DNA from: CAIMUS01 sp046347625
GTDB taxonomy: Bacteria > Pseudomonadota > Gammaproteobacteria > Competibacterales > Competibacteraceae
NCBI GenBank assembly: GCA_046347625.1
Contig: JAXMFU010000007.1
Location: 62,001 to 126,000, forward strand
Reading direction: 5' to 3'
DNA: 64,000 bases
Shown here in pieces: positions 52,088 through 60,314 of this stretch. The first letter of the stretch is position 1, and each line of letters opens with the position of its first letter. Below the pieces are notes generated by a model. The model was given only the letters and a program-made list of their open reading frames with translations. It did not search any database and was not told where the DNA came from. The position numbers and the translations under genes were made by a program.

Positions 52088-53518
52088 TTAGCCTTTGATG
52101 CAAATCATAGGTTCCAGCCGGGCCACTTTGTGAGCCAGGCCGGCGTTGTGAGCGGCATCGACGACGGCGGTAACGTCCTTGTAGGCACCGGGCGCTTCCG
52201 CGGCGATTCCGCGCAGGGAAGCGCTGCGAACCAGCACCCCGCGTGCCGCCAGTTCATCGACGACGGTACGACCCTGCCATTGCCGGGTTGCCTGATGCCG
52301 ACTCATTGCCCGACCGGCACCATGACAGGCCGAACTGAAACTGAGGCGCTCGCCAAGCCCGGTACCGACCAGCACATAGGAGGCGGTGCCCATAGTGCCA
52401 CCAATCAGAACCGGTTGCCCTACGGTCCGTAACGCTTCGGGGACAGCCGGATGGCCCGGACCAAAGGCGCAGGTGGCACCTTTACGGTGTACGAACAGAC
52501 AGCGCGGTTGACCATCGATCTCATGGGTTTCGACTTTACAGGTATTGTGAGAAACATCGTAGAGCAGGGTCAGCCGGGCCTGCGGCAGTACCTCGGCGAA
52601 TGCCTGTCTGGCCAGAGAGGTGATGATCTGGCGATTGGCCAAAGCGCAGTTAATGCCGGCGCGCATCGCGCCGAGATAGGATTGGCCGACCGGAGATTCG
52701 ATCGGCGCACAGGCCAATTCGCGGTCCGGCAAATCGATCCCATGCTGACCGGCACTGACGGCCATCTGCTTTAGAAATTCGGTGCCGATCTGATGCCCCA
52801 GGCCCCGCGAGCCGCAGTGGATACTGACGACCACCTCGCCTTGCCGCAGTCCGAATACGGCGGCGGTTTCAGGCTCGTAAATCCGGGCGATGTGCTGGAT
52901 CTCCAGATAATGATTGCCCGAACCCAAAGTGCCCATTTCCTGGCGTTGCCGGTTCTTGGCCTTGGTGGATACCGCTTCCGGCTTGGCCTCGGCCACGCAG
53001 CCGTGTTCCTCGATGCGTTCCAAATCCGCCGCTGTACCATAGCCCCGGTTGACCGCCCAAGCGGCACCGCCGGCCAGCATGTCGTCCAGTTCCCGGTCAT
53101 TAAGATGAATCAGGCCGGTACTACCGACTCCGCTGGGAATACGGGCGAACAGCAATTCGGCCAGAGCGGGTTTGACCGCCTCGATCTCTTCCCGACCGAT
53201 ACCGGTATGCAGGGTGCGGACCCCACAGGAGATATCGAAGCCGACTCCACCGGCGGAGACGACACCCCCAGCCGCCGGGTCGAGAGCGGCCACTCCACCG
53301 ATCGGAAAGCCATAACCCCAATGAGCATCCGGCATGGCGTAGGCGGCCTGGACAATGCCCGGCAGGGCGGCCACATGGGCGATCTGTTCATAGACTTTCT
53401 GATCCATGTCCTGAAGCAGGACTTCATCGGCATAGATAACGGCCGGAACCCGCATCGTTCCACGTGGCGGGAGTTCCCATCTCAACTCGCCGGCTCGGAT
53501 AAACAGTGAGGGATCCAT
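52088..53518 (-). CDS. rtcB: RNA ligase RtcB
   Basis: 476 aa. Joins RNA 2',3'-cyclic phosphate (or 3'-P) with 5'-OH ends using GTP and Mn2+. Conserved ligands and catalysis: DISCGVR (Asp95, Cys98), GSGNHYLE (His203), IHCGSRGLGHQ (His234), DVSHNTCKVE (His324) and HGAGRAMSR (His399, guanylylated). RKGATCAFGPG and GTMGTASYVLVG also match. Full length. It is 24 bp downstream of archease in the same direction and likely cotranscribed. Confidence 0.96.
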   Translation of the reverse strand: MDPSLFIRAGELRWELPPRGTMRVPAVIYADEVLLQDMDQKVYEQIAHVAALPGIVQAAYAMPDAHWGYGFPIGGVAALDPAAGGVVSAGGVGFDISCGVRTLHTGIGREEIEAVKPALAELLFARIPSGVGSTGLIHLNDRELDDMLAGGAAWAVNRGYGTAADLERIEEHGCVAEAKPEAVSTKAKNRQRQEMGTLGSGNHYLEIQHIARIYEPETAAVFGLRQGEVVVSIHCGSRGLGHQIGTEFLKQMAVSAGQHGIDLPDRELACAPIESPVGQSYLGAMRAGINCALANRQIITSLARQAFAEVLPQARLTLLYDVSHNTCKVETHEIDGQPRCLFVHRKGATCAFGPGHPAVPEALRTVGQPVLIGGTMGTASYVLVGTGLGERLSFSSACHGAGRAMSRHQATRQWQGRTVVDELAARGVLVRSASLRGIAAEAPGAYKDVTAVVDAAHNAGLAHKVARLEPMICIKG

Positions 53519-53542
53519 CGTGATGCTTCCACGGGTTAGAGT

Positions 53543-53974
53543 TCAGACATCTACTATACACTGGGCCAGCCAACCGCCATCCGGTAACTGATGGACGCTA
53601 AGTTCGGTATAGGTGGCTCCCTTGACTTCCACGCCAAGGCTATGCTTTTGTAAAGCGATGGTTTCACCCCAGGCCGTGCCTTGCAACTCATGCTCCTTGA
53701 ACTCCACCTGGACTGTGCTGAATAGGACCTGGCGGGTCGCCATTTCATACAGCAGGGCATTGAGCCAGTCGACCAGCAGGAGTTCATCGTCAGGAGCCTC
53801 GCAATGAATGGTGATCGTCTTGGCGGGAGCGACGGTGGCGGGATCGACCATAAGCGCGAGCATAGCCAGCGCGGCCTGCTCGAAGGCCGCTGCCTTGGTG
53901 GCGCCATAACCGCGGACGCCGCAATCGGCCACATGAGGAAAATGCTCCCAACGGTCGGGGGACGAGGCAACCAT
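53543..53974 (-). CDS. Archease, RtcB activator
   Basis: 143 aa from the ATG at 53974 (MVASSPDRWEHFPHVADCGV); frames that begin upstream overlap the DksA-like gene and are rejected. The HFPHVADCGVRGYG motif carries the metal-binding Asp; DDELLLVDWLNALLYEM and the ending GGWLAQCIVDV complete the fold. It speeds guanylylation turnover of RtcB, encoded directly downstream. Normal size for the family (about 140 aa). Confidence 0.93.
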   Translation of the reverse strand: MVASSPDRWEHFPHVADCGVRGYGATKAAAFEQAALAMLALMVDPATVAPAKTITIHCEAPDDELLLVDWLNALLYEMATRQVLFSTVQVEFKEHELQGTAWGETIALQKHSLGVEVKGATYTELSVHQLPDGGWLAQCIVDV

Positions 53975-54029
53975 AACTTGCGATCCGCCGCCGCGGTCTT
54001 CCGCCAAGGCCGACGGCAACGGGCCTGTC

Positions 54030-54425
54030 CTAAAGGCTGGGATGCCCGGGTTGGGCATACTGCTGCTCGTAGAGGGCCTGACATTCGATGCAGCGTGCCG
54101 CCGCCGCATTGGCCTCCAGCCGCTTAGGAGAGATAGCGACACCGCAGTCTATACAAATCCCGTAGTTGCCCGTTGCCATCCGATTCTGGGCGGCTTCGAT
54201 CTGGCGGGCTTCCTGTACGTGGCGGTCGATATCCGCCAGGTTAAGATCGAACAGCAAATCGGCCACCGATTCTTCTTCGCTATCGTGGACCGTGGTCGCG
54301 AGTTGCTGATAATACGGATCCTCCGACTTGAGCAATTCCTGACGGATTGCCTCGCGCAGTTGCCGGAAACGTTCCTCCAGTCGCTGCTTGAAATGCTGGA
54401 GCTGCTGTGCCGATAGTTCTGACAT
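54030..54425 (-). CDS. DksA/TraR-type zinc-finger protein
   Basis: 131 aa from MSELSAQQLQHFKQRLEERF (internal ATG). A coiled-coil N-terminal part with HDSEEESVADLLFDLNLADIDRH is followed by the four-Cys zinc finger (Cys91, Cys94, Cys112, Cys115; CIDCGVAISPKRLEAN). It is of the shorter DksA/TraR-like type; whether the coiled-coil tip Asp residues needed for RNA polymerase are present is uncertain. It may modulate transcription in stress. Archease and rtcB follow in the same direction. Confidence 0.9.
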   Translation of the reverse strand: MSELSAQQLQHFKQRLEERFRQLREAIRQELLKSEDPYYQQLATTVHDSEEESVADLLFDLNLADIDRHVQEARQIEAAQNRMATGNYGICIDCGVAISPKRLEANAAAARCIECQALYEQQYAQPGHPSL

Positions 54426-54760
54426 GGATGCTTCTCCGGGCTTCCTGGAAGGTAAGGGTGGACTCCTGGCCACACGGCTCGAGAACTATTGTACTCTAAT
54501 TTTAGAGACGCTGGTTTTCTTCCCGCTGGACGGAAAAGGCATCCATGCGTTCTTAATCGGAGAGCGACAACAGCTTGATCGAGCAAAAGTTATTGTCAAG
54601 TTACTGGAATTAGAGCCGACCCGAGAGGTAAAGATTCCCTTAGTCATCACTGGAAATACTCAGGCTCGAGCGTCGCTTAGGGAAGGCTCGAAAGGCTAAA
54701 GGCTAAAGGCTAAAGGTTACATGATCAGGAACTCTGGGAACGCTCAGACTCGATCGTAGC
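54426..54760. other. Gap without a supported gene
   Basis: 335 bp upstream of the zinc-finger gene. One plus-strand frame of 104 codons (54388-54699) runs through but starts inside the zinc-finger gene, lacks a ribosome site and shows no family. Contains the tract AAAGGCTAAAGGCTAAAGGTT at 54697-54720 and, nearby, GAACTCTGGGAACGCTCAG. No convincing feature besides repeats. Confidence 0.5.
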
Positions 54761-55006
54761 TCAGGGATTATCGGGATCGCAGGAGCCCATTCTGATCCAG
54801 ATTCCATAGTCGCAGCGCAGCAGTAGATCGCCACTACAGACATAAGCGCCGTGCGGATAGGATTTGCCATTGAATAAACAGATCGGCTCTCCCGGTAGTT
54901 CCTGTTTCAGAACCTCGAATTCTTCATCGGTTTCCAGTGCGATCGGTGAGTTTTTCAACTCGGGATCCGGTGCGCCGACGGCAGGGGCATGGATACGCTC
55001 GGGCAT
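54761..55006 (-). CDS. Small secreted-type or cytosolic protein, DUF1496-like
   Basis: 81 aa. The C-terminal half CLFNGKSYPHGAYVCSGD then LLRCDYGIWIRMGSCDPDN has four Cys in a C-x-C pattern and a KSYPHGAYVC motif like that of DUF1496-type small proteins. No signal peptide is evident. Function unknown. It sits between the zinc-finger and HMG-CoA reductase genes, with a repeat-rich gap on its 5' side. Confidence 0.55.
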   Translation of the reverse strand: MPERIHAPAVGAPDPELKNSPIALETDEEFEVLKQELPGEPICLFNGKSYPHGAYVCSGDLLLRCDYGIWIRMGSCDPDNP

Positions 55007-55019
55007 GGGCGGATGACCT

Positions 55020-55175
55020 CCAGGAGTGGCAGCGGCGTCTCGCCGCTGAGGTAAAGGTAAAGTGGCAGCGACGTCTCGCCGCCGGGGTCAAGGTAAAGGG
55101 GTAGGGTGGGCAGCTTGTCTGCCCACCAATCCGGTATCCCAGACAGCGTGGGCAGACAAGCTGCCCACCCTACAG
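55020..55175. repeat. Tandem GTGGCAGCG(G/A)CGTCTCGCCG units and a long GTAGGGTGGGCAGC palindrome
   Basis: 55026-55095 has two near-copies of GTGGCAGCG.CGTCTCGCCG...GGTAAAG. 55101-55175 has GTAGGGTGGGCAGCTTGTCTGCCCACC and its complement separated by a 25-bp loop; a near-perfect stem of about 27 bp. It lacks a T-tract. It is in the gap downstream of the HMG-CoA reductase gene. Confidence 0.85.
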
Positions 55176-55206
55176 AACTATCTCTAGCAGGTCTTCCCAA
55201 GGACGA

Positions 55207-56754
55207 TCAACGGTTACGACCATAGCGCTCATGGCTCGATACCCAGTCGGAGGAGGAGATGGCGGCGGCCAGCGAAAGTTCACCCGCCAGCACCACGCCG
55301 CCGACGATTTCCGCCAGCTTATTGACTTTATTTCTGCCGGTACACCCCAGCATTTCCAGACACTCGCGCTGTGTAGCCAACGCTGTACCACCGCCATGGG
55401 TGGCGACGATCAGGGAAGGAATAGTGAAAGAAATGTACAAATCCCGCTCCGGTGTCAGTTCGGTATAGACCACCCCAGTTGAAGATTCGGCGACACTGGC
55501 GATATCCTGGCCGGTCGCCATGAACAGGGCGGCGATCGCGTTGGCGGAGTGCAGCCCGTTGTTATTTACCCCGGACATCAAGGCACCGACGTTAGCCACG
55601 CCGTTATGATAGCTCAAGCTTTCCGGTTCCACCCGCATGTTCTGGATCAGGATATCACGCTTGATTACCGCCTCCGCCGTGACCCGTTTGCCACGGGTAC
55701 GCATCGTATTAATCATCGAGGCTTTTTTATCCGTAGCAAAATTCGATTCCAAAAAGAAATGCTGGATGCCGGGATAGTGGTCGATAATCCAGCCACAGGC
55801 GGCGAACGTGGCACGTCCGACCATGTTCTGGCCGGCGGCGTCGCCGGTGGAGAAATTAAACCGTAAGTAAGCGAATTTGCTGGCCAGAAAGGTATCGATG
55901 TATTGCAGTTTGGCCACGCTGGAGGTGGCTTCCGCCTCCTCTCGGATACGTTCATAGTTATCGGGTTCCTTCACCCAAGCGACAAACGCCCGTGCCGCAC
56001 GGGCATCATTGAGTACGAATACCGGCGCCCGCTGCATGGCGCTGTCGGCCACCGTGCATTTGACCCCGCCGCACAGATTGACCAGCTTGATGCCGCGATT
56101 GTAGGAGGCCACCAGGGTGCCCTCCGTAGCGGCCAGGGGAATCAGGAAATCGCCCTGGGCATATTCGCCGTCGATTCGCAGCGGGCCGGCAATACCCAGG
56201 GGAATCTGCGCCACCCCAATGAAGTGTTCCAGGTTACCCTTGACGATATGAGGATCGAACGAATACGAGGTAATGTGTGTCAGTCTGGTGCCCGTGAATG
56301 CTTCGGCAAAGTGCTGCCGCTTACGGATGGCCGGCTCGGCATAATCATCCTGCGGATCGCGCGGAATCCGAATCAGATGCTCGGCCGATTCGGAGATGGC
56401 GTCTTCCACCTCGAATCTCAGATCCCCGAAAGGGGCGGTTTTGAAACCGATGTAAAGTTTATGCTTGCCTATGGCGAGCGGTTCGGTGGCGGCCTGGATG
56501 GTAATACTTTGCCGCAGTGGAAAGTCCAGGGGAGTCGTGTCGCTGAGTTGGGTCGCCGGTATGGTCTTGCCGTCACCCAAGTCCATGGTGACAGCCTCCT
56601 TGGGAATTGCTTTACCGTCGATATTGATATTGAGCAGTCCGGTGATCTGGGTATCGCTGAGCCGGTTTTTGAGCATAAACTGGATGCCGTGCCCGACATT
56701 TTTCAGGCTGGAGAAATTATAGAGTTGTTTCAGCAAAATCGTCGGTACGGTCAT
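55207..56754 (-). CDS. Hydroxymethylglutaryl-CoA reductase, class I type
   Basis: 515 aa. Reduces HMG-CoA to mevalonate. Catalytic residues: Glu211 in LAATEGTLVAS, Lys343/344 in ATDKKASMIN, Asp417 in MATGQDIASVAES and His508 in WVSSHERYGRN. NADP-binding-like stretch GDAAGQNMVGRATF and THGGGTALATQRECLEMLGC are as in class I enzymes. The N-terminal 130 residues are an additional domain (MTVPTILLKQLYNF...) not seen in the minimal enzyme. Gene stands alone, with no other mevalonate-pathway gene in view. Unusual for gammaproteobacteria, which mostly use the MEP route. Confidence 0.9.
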   Translation of the reverse strand: MTVPTILLKQLYNFSSLKNVGHGIQFMLKNRLSDTQITGLLNINIDGKAIPKEAVTMDLGDGKTIPATQLSDTTPLDFPLRQSITIQAATEPLAIGKHKLYIGFKTAPFGDLRFEVEDAISESAEHLIRIPRDPQDDYAEPAIRKRQHFAEAFTGTRLTHITSYSFDPHIVKGNLEHFIGVAQIPLGIAGPLRIDGEYAQGDFLIPLAATEGTLVASYNRGIKLVNLCGGVKCTVADSAMQRAPVFVLNDARAARAFVAWVKEPDNYERIREEAEATSSVAKLQYIDTFLASKFAYLRFNFSTGDAAGQNMVGRATFAACGWIIDHYPGIQHFFLESNFATDKKASMINTMRTRGKRVTAEAVIKRDILIQNMRVEPESLSYHNGVANVGALMSGVNNNGLHSANAIAALFMATGQDIASVAESSTGVVYTELTPERDLYISFTIPSLIVATHGGGTALATQRECLEMLGCTGRNKVNKLAEIVGGVVLAGELSLAAAISSSDWVSSHERYGRNR

Positions 56755-56832
56755 AGATCAGCCTCCATCACTCGATAGAACCGCTTAGGAATGATCCCGG
56801 TGGCGGAAGCATAAGTTCCGTTCGCCGGGAGT

Positions 56833-56903
56833 CAAGGTTAAAGGTTAAAGGTTAAAGGTTAAAGGCTAAGGGCTAAAGGCTAAAGGCTAAAGGCTAAAGG
56901 CTA
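56833..56903. repeat. Heptamer repeat tract AAAGGTT/AAAGGCT
   Basis: About ten tandem copies of AAAGGTT or AAAGGCT between the HMG-CoA reductase start and the stop of the enoyl-CoA hydratase gene. Related shorter tracts at 52020-52087 and 54697-54720. Such tracts can change copy number by slippage. Confidence 0.9.
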
Positions 56904-56919
56904 GAGGAATCAAATTCTG

Positions 56920-57702
56920 TCAACGGCCTTCGAATTGCGCGGTACGTCTTTCGATAAACGCCTGTACCCCTTCTTTGACATCCTGGCTTTGCATAATCGG
57001 CATTAAATCGGGGAGCAGTCTGGCAAGCGCCGCCTTGTCACCTTGAATTCGGGCAATGCGAGCCGATTTCAGGGTGGCCTGTACCCCCAGGGGTGCCTGC
57101 GCGGCAACTGTCGCAGCGATAGCCAGGGCCCGCTCCAGTTGCCTGCCGGGTTCGGCGACTTCCTGCACCAGCCCCAACCGCAGCGCTTCGGCGGCGGAGA
57201 TTTCATCGGCGGTCAACAGGTAGCGCATGGCGTTGCCCCAGCCGATCTCCTGGATCATCCGGACCGTACCACCGCCCACCGGATAGATCCCGCGCCTGAT
57301 TTCAATCTGACCCAGGCGCAGATCGGCGGCGGCAACCCGGATATCGGTAGCCAGCAACAGTTCGATGCCAATGGTAAAACAGATTCCTTGTACCGCCATA
57401 ATCGACGGTTTGCTCAGGCGGTTGTCCTCGTCCAGACCCAGCGGATCGATCGCACCTTCCGGCAGCTCGGGAAAGCGACCTTGAGCGAAACAGGGAGCCC
57501 ATTGAACCAGGTCCAGGCCGGCGGTAAAGTGATCGCCCTGGGCGAACAGGATGCCACAGCGCAGCTCGGGATCGTGGTGCAGCCGGCCATAGGCGGCTCC
57601 CAGGTCGCGGTACATAGCCAGATCGAAGGCATTGCGTTTTTCCGCCCGATTCAAGCCGATCAACAGGATATGATCACGGGCTTCGACAGTGATGTTGCTC
57701 AT
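56920..57702 (-). CDS. Enoyl-CoA hydratase/isomerase (crotonase) family protein
   Basis: 260 aa. GLNRAEKRNAFDLAMYRDLG, CGILFAQGDHFTAGLDLVQW (oxyanion hole) and AVQGICFTIGIELLLATDIRVAAADLRLGQIEIRRGIYPVGGG are typical. The position of the first catalytic Glu in the hydratase motif (EL) is present in IGIELLLA-type; the exact acyl-CoA substrate cannot be told. No neighbouring fatty-acid gene. Confidence 0.88.
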   Translation of the reverse strand: MSNITVEARDHILLIGLNRAEKRNAFDLAMYRDLGAAYGRLHHDPELRCGILFAQGDHFTAGLDLVQWAPCFAQGRFPELPEGAIDPLGLDEDNRLSKPSIMAVQGICFTIGIELLLATDIRVAAADLRLGQIEIRRGIYPVGGGTVRMIQEIGWGNAMRYLLTADEISAAEALRLGLVQEVAEPGRQLERALAIAATVAAQAPLGVQATLKSARIARIQGDKAALARLLPDLMPIMQSQDVKEGVQAFIERRTAQFEGR

Positions 57703-57741
57703 AGCTGGTGCCTCCTCAAGATTAGAGTAGTGTCAGGGTAG

Positions 57742-57818
57742 TGGTAGGTCGGGTACAGAATGTGCCCGACAACCATCGATGGGTATGCTGTCGGGCACGT
57801 CCTATGCCCGATCTACCA
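57742..57818. repeat. Paired TCGGGCAC-type palindromes
   Basis: GTAGGTCGGGTACAGAATGTGCCCGAC and TGTCGGGCACGTCCTATGCCCGATCTACC in opposite orientation with a spacer. Same family as at 49051-49123. Intergenic, upstream of the crotonase gene. Confidence 0.85.
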
Positions 57819-57957
57819 GGTTAACTACAAAGTTGACTTGGCTAACACAATAGCACAGTCGGATGAAGTACGCTGATTCCGGCGGTTGACTGGTCAGCCG
57901 CGGTTAGGTCACATTACGTTCCTGGATAACCACCCTCAATACTCTCGGTTTCCCACT

Positions 57958-58842
57958 ATGCTGAAATACTGGCTGCTTGCCATTCGTCCTAAAACCTTGA
58001 GCGTTGCAGTCGTGCCGGTACTGGTCGGCTGTACCCTGGCATGGATCGAGCAAGGGACCTTGAACTGGCTGGTCATGGGAGTAACCCTGTTGGCCGCCAG
58101 CCTGATTCAGATCGGTACCAATCTCCATAACGACGCCGCCGATTTCGAGCGGGGCGCCGATAGCAGTGCCACCCGGCTTGGACCGGCGCGCGCGACGGCT
58201 CAAGGTTGGCTGAGCGCCGCCCAGGTCAAGCGGGGTGCGGCGCTTTGCTTCAGTGCTGCGTTCCTCTGTGGCTGCTATCTGGTCTGGGTAGGCGGTTGGC
58301 CGATTGTGGCCATTGGTCTGGCGGCCATCGCTTCGGGGCTGGCCTATACCGGTGGGCCACGGCCGGTGGCCTACAGTAGTCTGGGAGAGCTGTTCGTCTG
58401 GTTATTTTTCGGTCTGGCGGCGGTGACGGGCAGTTATTACCTGCAAACCGGCGTACTGAGCAGCGGAGCGGTGCTGGCCGGCGCGCTGCTCGGCATGCCG
58501 GCGGCGGCGGTGCTGGTCGTCAATAATTACCGGGATTTGGATAACGACCGGCAGGTCGGCAAGAACACCCTGGCGGTACGGCTTGGCCGTCGTGTCAGTC
58601 AGATCGAGTATAAGTTGTTGATGCTGCTACCACTGGCTTTATTGCCGCTGTTCCAAATGCTGGGCTTCAGCGGGTTTTCCTGGCTGCCACCCTTACTGGT
58701 ACTACCCTGGGCGCTCAAGCTGGTCGCGCGGTTTTGCCTGGAAACTCCCGGACCGGTATTCAACCGGCTGCTGGTGGCCACGGCGCAATTGCAGTTGGCG
58801 TATGGTTTATTGTTATGTCTGGGATTGTTGGGTTTTCATTGA
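57958..58842 (+). CDS. menA: 1,4-dihydroxy-2-naphthoate prenyltransferase (MenA/UbiA family)
   Basis: 294 aa from MLKYWLLAIRPKTLS; an upstream in-frame ATG is 72 bases away. Nine hydrophobic segments, first Asp motif NLHNDAADFERGAD, second Asp motif NNYRDLDNDRQVGK, both expected for Mg-prenyl diphosphate binding. RPKTLS with the ARPKTL-type start is that of MenA rather than UbiA. Attaches the prenyl chain to naphthoate in menaquinone synthesis; the membrane is its site. No other men gene nearby. Confidence 0.85.
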   Translation: MLKYWLLAIRPKTLSVAVVPVLVGCTLAWIEQGTLNWLVMGVTLLAASLIQIGTNLHNDAADFERGADSSATRLGPARATAQGWLSAAQVKRGAALCFSAAFLCGCYLVWVGGWPIVAIGLAAIASGLAYTGGPRPVAYSSLGELFVWLFFGLAAVTGSYYLQTGVLSSGAVLAGALLGMPAAAVLVVNNYRDLDNDRQVGKNTLAVRLGRRVSQIEYKLLMLLPLALLPLFQMLGFSGFSWLPPLLVLPWALKLVARFCLETPGPVFNRLLVATAQLQLAYGLLLCLGLLGFH

Positions 58843-58927
58843 GTTATCTATCCTGAAGTCGCTTGCAAAAGCCGGCTTGATGGAACGGATAATCCTACTT
58901 TGACCGACGGCCTGGACAGATAATTTT

Positions 58928-60314
58928 GGCGCTCTGGTAATTTGCGTTGCTGGTTACCGGCTGGTATGCTCTTGATAATTAAGCAAATTGTTCATAACCT
59001 GCCAGATCGATAAAGAGGCGCTGAAACAAATGACTCACCTTGAAAATCCCATAGCAACGTCGTTTGATCACCTTGATTTTATTATTCAACCCCTCGACAA
59101 ATCCACTGTGCTTTCGCTCGACAAAATAATTCGTAATCTCCTCCAGTCGCTTGTCTACTGTTGACAAAAAACTATCAAAACAGTCTAACTCACTTTCCTG
59201 AACCAACTGCTTCCACGCGCGTAACCGTTGCTTCGCTTCCGCTTTACTCAGAGGGAGTTCAAAAATACTCGTTAACGTGTAACAAAAGACATAAGCGGAC
59301 CCTAATAGAGGAGTATATTTGAACAAACCACTGAGGACTTCTAACTCTTCTGGCTTTACCTCCGCCGGATTTTTACGGAGTAACCACATCACCCCTTCGA
59401 ACGCGTGATAATCCGCCTTAGGTAGCTCTTTCTTTACGCGTTTTAGCTCTTTCTTGCGGAGTTCATCCACTCCTTTCCGATACCGCTTGGCGACATGAAA
59501 ACGATCCACAATGATCTGCACTCTTTTACCTAAAACTTCCTTTATAGCATTCCTATAGCCTTCATACCTGTCGCTACACACCACCCGAATCGTTTTACGT
59601 AACGCCTTGGGAATGCTCGAAAAAAATTTCTTTACCGTCGCTTTCTCCCGGCCTTCCAACACCCCTAGCACCCATATCGCTCCCGTCGCTAACCGGGTCG
59701 TTACCATCGTGAAAAAATCCTGATGCCCTTTCTTGGCAGCGATTTCATCTAGCCCCACGTGCGCTAAGTCCTTAAACTCCTTCCACTCGACTTTTTCACT
59801 CACCCGTCGGTCAATGATCCCCTGCACCGCTTCATAACCTAACCCCTCTTTAATACTCACATCCACTATTGTACTATTCACTAAACTGAGTAACACATGC
59901 GTTTCATAGGCCTTCGTATGAGGACTCCGGGCATCATACCATGATAACTTCTGGGTGGTCGTGGGGTGGTCCTCACAATAAGGACATTGATACCTTTTAG
60001 GCTTAATTCGGATATACGTCGGCTTCCCTAAAATTGATAAATGACGCAGCGTAATCTCTCTCCCATAGCCCTAAGCCGCCGTGATTCTCTTGCCACAGCG
60101 ATGACACTCGGTACCTTCCAAGGTACTCGTCACGGTGATAATCATTTCATGATTCGGAGCGAAGTTAACGGCTTCACTCTTGACATCTTCGATGTCTAAA
60201 GGAATTTCGAAACGGTCCATAAGTATTTCATGACCTCTTTACTTGAATCTGCATCGTAGACTATAACTTGTTGTTTCTATTATAATTGATTACTCCGCAA
60301 GATACCAGAGAGCC
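58928..60314 (-). mobile_element. ISL3-family element with an amber-interrupted transposase
   Basis: Ends GGCGCTCTGGTAATTTGCG (left) and, reversed, GGCTCTCTGGTATCTTGCG (right), imperfect inverted repeats. The symmetry continues outward (CAGATAATT both sides), so the outer boundary and target duplication are uncertain. It holds one transposase frame on the minus strand. Insertion cut the 5' end of the WD40 gene on the right. Confidence 0.8.
58979..60220 (-). pseudogene. ISL3-family transposase with in-frame TAG
   Basis: From ATG at 60220 the frame reads DRFEIPLDIEDVKSEAVNF, then CHRCGKRITAA, TAG at 60071-60073 (codon 50), then GYGREITLRHLSILGKPTY, zinc-finger YQCPYCEDH and, from 59896, the DDE part DEIAAKKGHQDFFTMVTTR, VCSDRYEGYRNAI, VDRFHVAKRYRKGVDELRK and HSGFVEGLNNKIKVIKRRCYG. 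The total without the stop is 413 codons. The single amber is the only visible lesion. Confidence 0.88.

Noticed and set aside
54388..54699. A 104-codon plus-strand frame
   Set aside because: Starts inside the zinc-finger gene, no ribosome site, no recognisable family, partly repeat sequence.
55101..55175. Rho-independent terminator of the HMG-CoA reductase gene
   Set aside because: The stem is long and lacks a T-tract on the minus-strand side; it belongs to a dispersed palindromic repeat.
26393..60073. Recoding of TAG as a sense codon in this organism
   Set aside because: Several ordinary genes end in TAG in the window, so the two in-frame TAG codons in transposases are better seen as mutations.
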